This document shows, piece after piece, positions 1 to 5,759 of a stretch of DNA of 8,101 bases (position 1 is its first letter; the number at the start of each line of letters is the position of its first letter). The DNA is from an uncultured Chlorobiaceae bacterium (GTDB taxonomy: Bacteria > Bacteroidota > Chlorobiia > Chlorobiales > Chlorobiaceae), in assembly GCA_903929845.1 (NCBI GenBank), contig CAIYWF010000329.1, positions 1-8,101 on the forward strand. The letters are read 5' to 3'. The position numbers were made by a program, and so were the translations under genes. The notes beneath the pieces are model-generated. The model was not told the DNA's origin. It made no database searches and saw nothing but the letters and a program-made list of their open reading frames with translations.

Positions 1-633
1 AATAATAATAAGAGTCCTTTTTATAAAGAAAATCATAAAACTTTAGACGAATACGCAGAAAGTCAAAGAAGAAATCAAGATAAAGAACGATGGGATTTGA
101 TGACAGAAAAGGCTAATTATTCTAGAAGTTTGAATGGATATATAAGACGGTATGGAGATGTTGAGGGTGTTGAAAGATTTAATCTTACTTGTGTAGCTAA
201 AGGACATTCTATTGACAATTTTGTCAAAAAATATGGAGAAATACAAGGTCTTGAAAGATTTAATAATTTAGTTAAATCTAAAGTTGCAAAAAATGGTTCA
301 TATTTTGGTGTGATTTCATATACAGAAAAGGGCGAAAGATTATTATCTTCGTATGAGTTAACATTTTATAATTATATTTGCGCTTATGGTTTGTTAGACT
401 ATTATGATGTTGGTATGTATTATGGTGGAAGATACGGACATAGATCCGACTTTTATTTTGGAATTTTGAATTTGCATATAGAAATAGCAGGTATGATGCA
501 CCACGAACAATATAGAAATAAGATGAAATTGAAGCAAGAATTATATAAAGAGACGTGTTTGGTAGTATTGCCAGAACATATGGAACAAATTGTTATTGAT
601 ATATCACATAGAATACGAGAACTTGAACAATGA
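1..633 (+). CDS. Homing endonuclease, Vsr/DUF559-like, with N-terminal NUMOD-like repeats (5' end outside window)
   Basis: The frame is open from base 1, so the true start is probably upstream; internal candidates are TTG 97 and ATG 100, neither with a clear ribosome site. Numbered from TTG 97 the visible part has 178 residues. Residues 12-29 and 39-56 are two degenerate copies of a module with a Tyr-Gly core and a shared Glu-Arg-Phe-Asn end, resembling modular DNA-binding repeats of phage homing endonucleases. The C-terminal part resembles a PD-(D/E)xK/Vsr-type nuclease: Glu87 in an SSYE context, Asp118 in SDFYF, Glu129 in IEIAG, then His135/His136 and a Lys-rich helix. Such enzymes cut an allele lacking the insert and so spread it. 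The stop overlaps the start of the split-intein/topoisomerase ORF, which places this gene in the gap of a fractured gene. Base composition is very AT-rich, unlike the DNA after 1180. The nuclease family is inferred from motif spacing, not a search. Confidence 0.75.
   Translation, partial: NNNKSPFYKENHKTLDEYAESQRRNQDKERWDLMTEKANYSRSLNGYIRRYGDVEGVERFNLTCVAKGHSIDNFVKKYGEIQGLERFNNLVKSKVAKNGSYFGVISYTEKGERLLSSYELTFYNYICAYGLLDYYDVGMYYGGRYGHRSDFYFGILNLHIEIAGMMHHEQYRNKMKLKQELYKETCLVVLPEHMEQIVIDISHRIRELEQ
130..264 (+). repeat. Two degenerate 18-codon repeats in the homing endonuclease
   Basis: Copies at 130-183 and 211-264 are spaced 81 bases apart. Both encode an aromatic residue at position 4, basic residues at 6-7, Tyr-Gly at 8-9, Gly at 13 and Glu-Arg-Phe-Asn at 15-18. 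The DNA also keeps a shared TTGAAAGATTTAAT end. They are read as protein modules, probably for DNA recognition, rather than a DNA-level element. Confidence 0.7.
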
Positions 634-764
634 ATAATTACCCATATTTAGAATTAATTGATATTGAAGATATAGGATTTGACGATTGCTTGCAAAATGT
701 TTATGATATTACTGTTGACGAAGATGAGAGTTTCATGCTAAGCAATTCTTTGTTGGTGCATAAT
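630..764 (+). other. Split intein C-terminal fragment (IntC, 45 residues)
   Basis: This segment encodes the fragment that should associate with a separately encoded intein N half and join the two topoisomerase parts. Visible hallmarks are its own Met start, the block F-like Tyr-Asp segment (residues 24-29), the penultimate His44 and Asn45 for cyclisation, and the Ser46 codon TCG at 765-767 as the +1 residue. The block F His usually found two residues before the conserved Phe is absent (Glu33-Ser34-Phe35). A length of 45 is close to known phage split C-inteins of about 35-45 residues. Confidence 0.85.
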
Positions 765-1217
765 TCGGCAGTTTCTGGTTTGTTGTCAGGAAGAGATCCA
801 AAAACTATGGCATGTTTCCCGCTGCGAGGAAAGCCTATTAATGTAACACCAATGGACCTTAAGGATATTTTAGAGAATAAAGAATTTAAGAATATCATGA
901 CAATTACTGGGCTTCAGTTTGGAGTCAAAGTAGAATCTATATCTGATATTAGATTTGGTAAGATTATCATAAGTTCTGACCAAGATTTAGATGGATATTG
1001 TATCAGAGCTCTATTGATAAATGCATTTTATGCGTTTTGGCCAGAACTTTTTGATTTGAATGTTATATGTATATTGAATACTCCAATTGTTAAAGTTAAA
1101 TATAAAAAGCAATCTATAAGTTTTTATAGTGTTGATGAATTCTATATTTGGAAAGAAGAACATAAAGACGAAAGATGGGAATGGTTTTTCAGGGAAATGC
1201 CCTTTTCGACTCTTTAA
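630..1217 (+). CDS. Split-intein C half fused to the C-terminal part of phage type II topoisomerase large subunit (Toprim region), truncated at the junction
   Basis: Residues 1-45 look like a split-intein C fragment: a block F-like VYDITV at 24-29 and a terminal LLVHN (His44, Asn45). Residue 46 is Ser, the expected +1 nucleophile. From there the sequence reads as a T4 gp39/eukaryotic topo II-like Toprim domain: SA, the expected end of an EGDSA motif, then GRDPK (54-58), PLRGK (64-68), the metal-binding DxDxDG (Asp117, Asp119, Asp121), an LLINAF helix with FWPELF, TPIVKVK and FYSVDEF. By family knowledge, trans-splicing with an upstream N half would rebuild the ATPase-Toprim subunit that, with its partner, relaxes DNA during phage replication. 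Homology ends near Trp183 (about 1178), just before the expected YYKGLG motif; the last dozen residues to 1217 are the MlaF gene read out of frame. ATG 630 overlaps the endonuclease stop as ATGA. The start at 630 is supported by that overlap and by a length normal for a split C-intein. Confidence 0.85.
   Translation: MNNYPYLELIDIEDIGFDDCLQNVYDITVDEDESFMLSNSLLVHNSAVSGLLSGRDPKTMACFPLRGKPINVTPMDLKDILENKEFKNIMTITGLQFGVKVESISDIRFGKIIISSDQDLDGYCIRALLINAFYAFWPELFDLNVICILNTPIVKVKYKKQSISFYSVDEFYIWKEEHKDERWEWFFREMPFSTL
1166..1190. other. Junction between phage-like AT-rich DNA and green sulfur bacterial DNA
   Basis: The topoisomerase frame keeps family-like sequence up to Glu-Arg-Trp (1170-1178). The MlaF frame reads Arg-Arg-Lys-Met-Gly-Met-Val-Phe-Gln from 1166 and has a stop codon at 1163-1165. 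The breakpoint therefore lies within roughly 1166-1185, in a stretch plausible in both genes. GC content jumps from about 30% to 50-60% here. No inverted repeat, target duplication, tRNA or integrase was seen beside it. Confidence 0.8.
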
Positions 1218-1672
1218 CCATCAGCCAGAATCTGGGCTTCTTTCTTCGTGAAAACATGAAACTCCCGGAGGAAGAGATCAGCCGGAGAGTTGCCGAACAG
1301 ATCCAGTTTGCCGGGCTCGAAGGATATGAAGAGCAGCTTCCTGAAAGTCTGAGCGGAGGAATGCGCCGAAGGGTTGCCATAGGAAGAGCGCTGATCTTCA
1401 AACCACACATGATCCTTTTTGATGAACCCACAGCGGGACTTGATCCAGTCAGCTCAAAAAAGATCCTCTCGCTCATCAGCTCCCTGCGCCATAATAACAA
1501 CCTTGGTGCTGTCATTGTAACTCATATTATCGACGATGTCTTCAATGTTGCCGATTCCGTTGCCGTGCTCTATCAGGGCGAAATTATTTTCGACGATGTG
1601 ACAGAAAAACTTCATAATGCCACGCATCCTTTTATACGCTCGATTCTTTCTGATAAAATTCTTGAATTATAA
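1175..1672 (+). CDS. mlaF: MlaF-type ABC transporter ATP-binding protein, 5' truncated at the junction
   Basis: This is the C-terminal two thirds of an ABC ATPase. The visible sequence starts at the Q-loop (Gln6 in MVFQGNALFDSLT, a form typical of MlaF/Ttg2A). It contains the signature LSGGM (59-63), Walker B with catalytic Glu84 in ILFDEP, a D-loop at AGLDP and the switch His117. The Walker A motif and about 80 N-terminal residues are missing, so ATG 1175 is an internal Met, not a real start. The family energises inner-membrane retrograde or anterograde phospholipid transport, partnered by an MlaE permease and an MCE protein. The MCE protein follows 24 bases downstream; a permease gene would be expected upstream but is replaced by phage-like DNA. 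As drawn, the gene cannot make a working ATPase. Confidence 0.85.
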   Translation: MGMVFQGNALFDSLTISQNLGFFLRENMKLPEEEISRRVAEQIQFAGLEGYEEQLPESLSGGMRRRVAIGRALIFKPHMILFDEPTAGLDPVSSKKILSLISSLRHNNNLGAVIVTHIIDDVFNVADSVAVLYQGEIIFDDVTEKLHNATHPFIRSILSDKILEL

Positions 1673-1696
1673 CGTTCACTTAAGACTTTCACCTGT

Positions 1697-2575
1697 ATGA
1701 AAAATCCGAACGCTTTGAAATGGAGCGATTTGAAAACCGGCATTTTTTTTGTTTTTGGCATCGGTTTTGCGGCCTACATGGGATTGGTTATCGGTAAAAA
1801 CACCAATCTTTTTACTGGTGTGACGACGATAAAAATAGTTTCGAGAGATGTGCAAAGTTTGGCCGAAAATAACTTTGTCTCTGTCTCCGGGAAAAAAATC
1901 GGCACGGTTTCAAAAATGGATTTTTATAGACGAAACGACTCACTTTTTGTCGTGGCCTCCCTGCGACTGAAAAATGAGTACGCACCACTTGTCACAAAGG
2001 ATGCCAAAGCTACCATCAAGTCACTGGGCGTGCTGGGCGACAAGTACGTTGATATCACGACAGGAAAGGGAGATCCTGTTCAAAACGGAGATTATATTCC
2101 CCTTCAGACCGAGGATGGTATGGCGAGCCTCACGGGCAATGCAAACAGCGCTTTTGTCAAAATCAATGAGCTTCTCGATCATCTGAACAGCGGCAAGGGT
2201 ATGGCCGGGAGGCTGATCTCTGACGAAAAAATGGGAACCGACTTAGCCGAAACGGTCGGCAGCCTGAAAACAACAACTTCAGAACTTTCAAAACTGACGC
2301 AGAAAGCCTCCAATGGATCAGGTCTTCTTCCAAAGCTGCTCAATGACAAGGCAATGGCAAAAAATAGCTTAGAGACCCTTGAACGTCTTAACCTGATCGC
2401 ATTGAAAACAGAATCACTGATGACCAAACTCAACAATGACAAGGGCACTCTGGCACAGCTTTCTTCAAATCCGGCGCTTTATAATAATCTGTCACGGTCA
2501 CTCTCTTCGCTGGATTCTGTGCTTGTTGACCTGAAAGCTCACCCGGGTCGCTATGTCAAGTTCTCGGTCTTTTAA
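1697..2575 (+). CDS. mlaD: MCE-family lipid transport substrate-binding protein (MlaD-like)
   Basis: The product is a 292-residue membrane-anchored periplasmic protein. One hydrophobic segment (about 14-33) follows a short basic N terminus. An MCE domain covers roughly 38-122 and ends in the characteristic GVLGDKYVDI. The remaining C-terminal region is helical and carries three degenerate 41-residue-spaced repeats (from about 165, 206 and 247). It finishes in an HPGRYVKFSVF motif that I recognise from MCE proteins of the Bacteroidetes/Chlorobi group. In the family, MCE domains form hexamers that carry lipids between inner and outer membrane, working with the ATPase encoded just upstream. ATG 1697 lies 24 bases after the mlaF stop; no strong Shine-Dalgarno sequence is visible. 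The symbol is by family resemblance; the exact substrate is unknown. Confidence 0.85.
   Translation: MKNPNALKWSDLKTGIFFVFGIGFAAYMGLVIGKNTNLFTGVTTIKIVSRDVQSLAENNFVSVSGKKIGTVSKMDFYRRNDSLFVVASLRLKNEYAPLVTKDAKATIKSLGVLGDKYVDITTGKGDPVQNGDYIPLQTEDGMASLTGNANSAFVKINELLDHLNSGKGMAGRLISDEKMGTDLAETVGSLKTTTSELSKLTQKASNGSGLLPKLLNDKAMAKNSLETLERLNLIALKTESLMTKLNNDKGTLAQLSSNPALYNNLSRSLSSLDSVLVDLKAHPGRYVKFSVF
2189..2512 (+). repeat. Three degenerate ~41-residue-spaced repeats in the MCE protein
   Basis: Each unit contains a Gly-rich turn, then a Leu-Leu/Ile-x-Asp/Asn segment, then a helix ending in Leu (GKGMAGRLISDEKM, GSGLLPKLLNDKAM, DKGTLAQLSSNPAL). They begin near residues 165, 206 and 247. The regular spacing suggests a repeated helical hairpin after the MCE domain. 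Confidence 0.65.
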
Positions 2576-2581
2576 TCAGTT

Positions 2582-2585
2582 AGGA
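2582..2585 (+). promoter_or_regulatory. Ribosome binding site deciding the serine hydrolase start
   Basis: AGGA lies six bases before ATG 2592. The upstream in-frame ATG 2553 has no such site, sits inside the mlaD-like gene and would add 13 polar residues before the signal peptide. ATG 2592 is therefore preferred. Confidence 0.55.
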
Positions 2586-2591
2586 TGTTTC

Positions 2592-3758
2592 ATGCAATTG
2601 CTCCGCTTTGTTCTTGCTTCGTGCATGATTCTTGCGTCTTTGACTTTGTCGATACCAGAAGAGCTGATGGCATATAATTTCAAGCCGCTTGAAGCCGCTG
2701 TTGAGCAAGCGATCAGTGACACGGTTTTTCCAGGAGCAACTCTTGCTGTTCTCTACAAGGGGAAAGTTGTTTTTCACAGGGCGTTCGGCAGAATGACCTA
2801 TGACCCCAAAAGCGCTCCAGTTGATACCACAACTCTCTATGATCTTGCTTCTCTGACCAAGGCTGTTGTCACCACCAGTATTGTCATGCAGCTTGTCGAA
2901 CGGGATTCGCTTTCACTTCAGGCACCAGTCGCAACGTATTTTCCGGATTTTGCAAAAAACGGCAAGGAAAAGGTGACGATTAAGCAGCTCCTCTGCCACA
3001 CCTCCGGTTTGAGAGCCCACACTTATTTTTCAAAATACTGCACTACCCCGGAACAGCTCTTCAATGCCATTGCTGCCGATTCACTTCTCTCTGCTCCAGG
3101 AACAACAACTCTTTACAGTGATCTCGGCTTCATGCTGCTTGGAAGAATTGTTGAAACCATTACCGAAAAATCTCTTGCGTCAAACTTCCATGAACGGTTT
3201 GCTGTACCCCTCGGAATGAGATCAACCATGTTTACCCCGCCACCATCGCTTCTCTGGCGTATTGCGCCCGTGGAGAAAGATACACTCTGGCCGTTCAGCA
3301 GAGAGCGTCCGCTGGTGCATGACCAAAATGCCGCGCTTCTTGGAGGCGTTGCCGGTCATGCCGGATTGTATGGAACAACCGGAGACCTTGTTCTTATGAC
3401 CGCAATGCTGATGAACAACGGGAACAGCAACGGCCAAGTCTATTTTCGCCAGGCCACACTCAGAACATTTCTCTCCCGGCGCAACTCTCCGAGAGCATTG
3501 GGTTGGGATTTGCGCTCCCCTGAGGGACACTCTTCAGCAGGCGACTATTTTTCAAACTCCTCTTACGGTCACCTCGGCTTTACCGGAACCAGTATCTGGA
3601 TTGACCCTGAAAAGAAACTTGCCGTCATTCTGCTCAGCAACAGGGTCTACCCGACATCAGACAACATAAAAATCCGCAAGTTCCGCCCCCTTCTTCACAA
3701 CACTGTCGTGCAGTGCCTGGGGTTGGTCAGGCAAACAAACCTTCCATCGGCACAATAG
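2592..3758 (+). CDS. Exported serine hydrolase of the class C beta-lactamase/penicillin-binding family
   Basis: From ATG 2592 the protein has 388 residues, usual for the single-domain family. An N-terminal hydrophobic stretch (about 3-21) looks like a signal peptide, with possible cleavage near Ala27. Catalytic motifs are in order: SxxK as Ser87-Leu-Thr-Lys90, the YxN equivalent as Tyr174-Ser-Asp176, and the third motif as His327-Leu-Gly. Other family landmarks are LLCHTSGL, PLGMRSTMF and GGVAGHAGLYGTTGDL. Members act on periplasmic peptides, esters or peptidoglycan; only some are true beta-lactamases, so the substrate is not assignable here. The start lies 16 bases after the MCE gene, suggesting co-transcription. 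The 3' end overlaps the convergent crtU-like gene by 32 bases. A LASC tetrapeptide at residues 8-11 resembles a lipobox but is very close to the N terminus. Confidence 0.85.
   Translation: MQLLRFVLASCMILASLTLSIPEELMAYNFKPLEAAVEQAISDTVFPGATLAVLYKGKVVFHRAFGRMTYDPKSAPVDTTTLYDLASLTKAVVTTSIVMQLVERDSLSLQAPVATYFPDFAKNGKEKVTIKQLLCHTSGLRAHTYFSKYCTTPEQLFNAIAADSLLSAPGTTTLYSDLGFMLLGRIVETITEKSLASNFHERFAVPLGMRSTMFTPPPSLLWRIAPVEKDTLWPFSRERPLVHDQNAALLGGVAGHAGLYGTTGDLVLMTAMLMNNGNSNGQVYFRQATLRTFLSRRNSPRALGWDLRSPEGHSSAGDYFSNSSYGHLGFTGTSIWIDPEKKLAVILLSNRVYPTSDNIKIRKFRPLLHNTVVQCLGLVRQTNLPSAQ
3727..3758. other. Convergent 3' gene overlap, no intergenic terminator
   Basis: The serine hydrolase stop TAG is at 3756-3758, and the crtU-like stop (TCA on the plus strand) is at 3727-3729. 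The last 32 bases are coding on both strands, leaving no spacer for a terminator between them. Confidence 0.85.
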
Positions 3759-5658
3759 GAAGAGGGGTGGGTTTCAACGATTCCTGCCGGAAGATGGCAT
3801 TGGCAGCCATGCGGCCGGTAAAGGCGGCCGCCTCCATGAGAAAAACCGGAGCATCAACTTTTACCCAGTCTCCAGCAAAAAAAAGGTTGGAGAAGGGCGT
3901 TACAAGGCCGGGACGACGGGCGTGATCTCCCGGAGCCCAGCGGGTAAAATTAGACTGTTGCATAAAGAGTTCGTGCAGGATCCTTGCATCTTTTGATTCC
4001 GGGAACAAAAGATGCAACTCCTGAAGCATCGTTGCCTTGATCTCTTCTTCTGGCCTGATATCCTTTGGCGCAATGGCGTAGGCATGCAGTTCAATAACAC
4101 TGCCTCCATGCTTTTTTGCCCATGAGATATACGGCTCCTGGAAATGAGAATAAAGAGAGACTGAATCGGTATAGGTATAACCCGAAACGGTATAGAATGG
4201 AAACTCTGCCGAAGGAAGCGGACGATCAATCCAGAGTCGGTAGACGACATAGGGATCCGCCTCTCCAAGCGAAGCAACCCGCGACTCAAACTCAGGACGG
4301 TGCAATCGGGATGCTTCTATCAACTTCCGGGTACCCCGCACGTCAGAAGCTACCACACAATAATCACAAGCCAACAGTTCAGCTTCTCTTCCATCAAAAG
4401 GTTTTTCACGGCTCACCATAAGCATCCCTTCCTCAAGAGCAACAGCAAGCTTGGCAAGCGGAGACTTGGGCGGGCCACTCATTGGAGTTCCTGATGCATT
4501 ATATTTGCCAGCATGGCAGGGACAGAAAAAGCCTCCAGCAAGAGTATCGGGTTTTACCGCACAACCTGCATGGGTGCAGCGCCCGTCATAGGCGATATAA
4601 CCGGTACCCTTTCGACCAACCATAATCGGTACACCATCGGCAGTAACATAAGCAGCAAAGGCCTCTTGCGGTACCTTCGCCGGATCAACCTGCAAGAAGA
4701 GAGGTGTGCCGCTTTCCTTGGAATCCACAACAACCCCAACAACCTTCTCGCCATTGACCTTCATGCTCCTTGCCGTACTCCCCTTCTGGAGCTTCACACC
4801 AAGCCGCTCCAGTCTGGTTTCGAGTGGCCTGATGAGAGCGGTCATACAATCGCGATTCGTTATTTTAAAGGCAAGTCCTTCCGGGCTGCCCATAAAATAA
4901 AAATGAAAATAGCGGAGAGCCTCGGCCGCCGACAACACCTCCATGCGATTCATCGTCGCATCAGAAAACGGGTGCAGCACGGTATCAACAAAGGCAGGCA
5001 AAGCCTCTCCCTGACGGCAATAGGTCATGAAATCAATCGAATCATACTTGCGGAACGTTTTTTTATACTCATATCGGAACAACTCCCCCATTGAAGTCAA
5101 TCCTCTGGAATTTTTCAGAAAGGAGATCAAGTCAAATCTGCGGGACTGACCTACAATAGAGAGCACATTGAGAGGGAATAACTTCGGCGTCTGGCCGAAT
5201 AACTCTTCAGGAGAATCTTTAAACATCACAGGATATCCGGGAGAAGCAGAAAAAACATCATGCTTGATGCCTGCAGCGGCAAACACCTCATTGAGATTGT
5301 AGTACTGGTCAAAAAAGCCATGAAATCCGTGCTCCACGGGAAAACTCTCTCCAAGAGCATCAAGATTCCAGCCAGTGAGTTTGCCTCCAAGGAAAGAAGA
5401 TGACTCGATCAGTGTGACATCAAAACCCCTGCAGGCAAGTTCAAGAGAAGCACTGATACCCGCCAGACCGCCGCCAATGACCACCACTTTTTTTGATACA
5501 TCAAGCCTCTCTTTCCCATCCGATCCCTTGGCATCACTACCATAAAACTCTTTTCTCGGCTGGTAATATCCAATAAGGCCTGTTGTGCCTGCCACTGCAA
5601 CCCCGGCACCAATACCCGTGCGCATCAGCAGTTTTTTTATAAACTCTCGTCGTTCCAT
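3727..5658 (-). CDS. crtU: CrtU-like carotenoid desaturase/methyltransferase (aromatic carotenoid synthase) with internal Rieske domain and Tat-like N terminus
   Basis: This 643-residue FAD enzyme resembles CrtU, which converts beta- or gamma-carotene ends to aromatic rings (isorenieratene, chlorobactene), the light-harvesting carotenoids of green sulfur bacteria. Seen in sequence: the N terminus MERREFIKK with a hydrophobic stretch (about 14-31), resembling a twin-arginine signal or anchor; the dinucleotide-binding motif GGGLAG (62-67) with Glu85; GGKL (91-94); an inserted Rieske domain with ligands Cys361, His363, Cys379 and His382, plus Cys366 and Cys381 as a possible disulfide pair; and the C-terminal FAD motif FFAGDW with the following AAAFTGRMAAN (594-620). 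It is third in a minus-strand series after lpxB and a small membrane gene, 101 bases past the latter, with no clear Shine-Dalgarno site. Its 3' end overlaps the opposing hydrolase gene. The fold is certain; the CrtU assignment within the amine-oxidase/desaturase superfamily is an inference from architecture and host type. Confidence 0.78.
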   Translation of the reverse strand: MERREFIKKLLMRTGIGAGVAVAGTTGLIGYYQPRKEFYGSDAKGSDGKERLDVSKKVVVIGGGLAGISASLELACRGFDVTLIESSSFLGGKLTGWNLDALGESFPVEHGFHGFFDQYYNLNEVFAAAGIKHDVFSASPGYPVMFKDSPEELFGQTPKLFPLNVLSIVGQSRRFDLISFLKNSRGLTSMGELFRYEYKKTFRKYDSIDFMTYCRQGEALPAFVDTVLHPFSDATMNRMEVLSAAEALRYFHFYFMGSPEGLAFKITNRDCMTALIRPLETRLERLGVKLQKGSTARSMKVNGEKVVGVVVDSKESGTPLFLQVDPAKVPQEAFAAYVTADGVPIMVGRKGTGYIAYDGRCTHAGCAVKPDTLAGGFFCPCHAGKYNASGTPMSGPPKSPLAKLAVALEEGMLMVSREKPFDGREAELLACDYCVVASDVRGTRKLIEASRLHRPEFESRVASLGEADPYVVYRLWIDRPLPSAEFPFYTVSGYTYTDSVSLYSHFQEPYISWAKKHGGSVIELHAYAIAPKDIRPEEEIKATMLQELHLLFPESKDARILHELFMQQSNFTRWAPGDHARRPGLVTPFSNLFFAGDWVKVDAPVFLMEAAAFTGRMAANAIFRQESLKPTPLPIVPMEGLFA

Positions 5659-5759
5659 AACAGTGAAAAGAACGTTAACCCGTTGAAAATCAATATCCTG
5701 AAGTGTTCGACTATTTAAACGATGAAGAGTCGTCTGAGCAATCCTTCGATGAAAATGCT
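5659..5759 (-). other. 101-base spacer upstream of the crtU-like gene
   Basis: No gene, strong hairpin or convincing promoter was found. The only paired bases noticed are a 5-base CGACT/AGTCG pair (5708-5712 with 5728-5732) around a 15-base loop, too weak to call. The spacer is long enough for a crtU promoter separate from lpxB. Confidence 0.4.

Noticed and set aside
1..770. Group I intron carrying a homing endonuclease gene
   Set aside because: The segment before the topoisomerase is translated and ends in an intein C-terminal motif with His-Asn before Ser; this explains the insert as an intein, and no intron core was seen.
1175..1177. ATG 1175 as a genuine start codon of the ABC ATPase
   Set aside because: The protein would begin at the Q-loop, without Walker A. 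It is an internal Met left by truncation.
1179..1217. Last 13 codons of the topoisomerase ORF as genuine protein
   Set aside because: They are the mlaF sequence read in another frame and do not resemble the YYKGLG region expected there.
1189..1515. 108-codon minus-strand ORF
   Set aside because: It lies antisense to mlaF with Ser/Arg-rich composition and no recognisable motif; a shadow of a real gene.
2553..2591. Upstream start ATG 2553 for the serine hydrolase
   Set aside because: It would overlap the MCE gene by 23 bases and add 13 polar residues before the signal peptide; ATG 2592 has an AGGA site.
2613..2624. LASC lipobox making the hydrolase a lipoprotein
   Set aside because: Only ten residues precede the Cys, too short for a normal lipoprotein signal peptide, and hydrophobic sequence continues after it.
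4513..5094. 193-codon plus-strand ORF
   Set aside because: It lies entirely antisense to the well-supported crtU-like gene, including its Rieske region; no family features.
5708..5732. Hairpin terminator between the small membrane gene and crtU
   Set aside because: Only five paired bases around a 15-base loop and no U-tract; below what chance would give.
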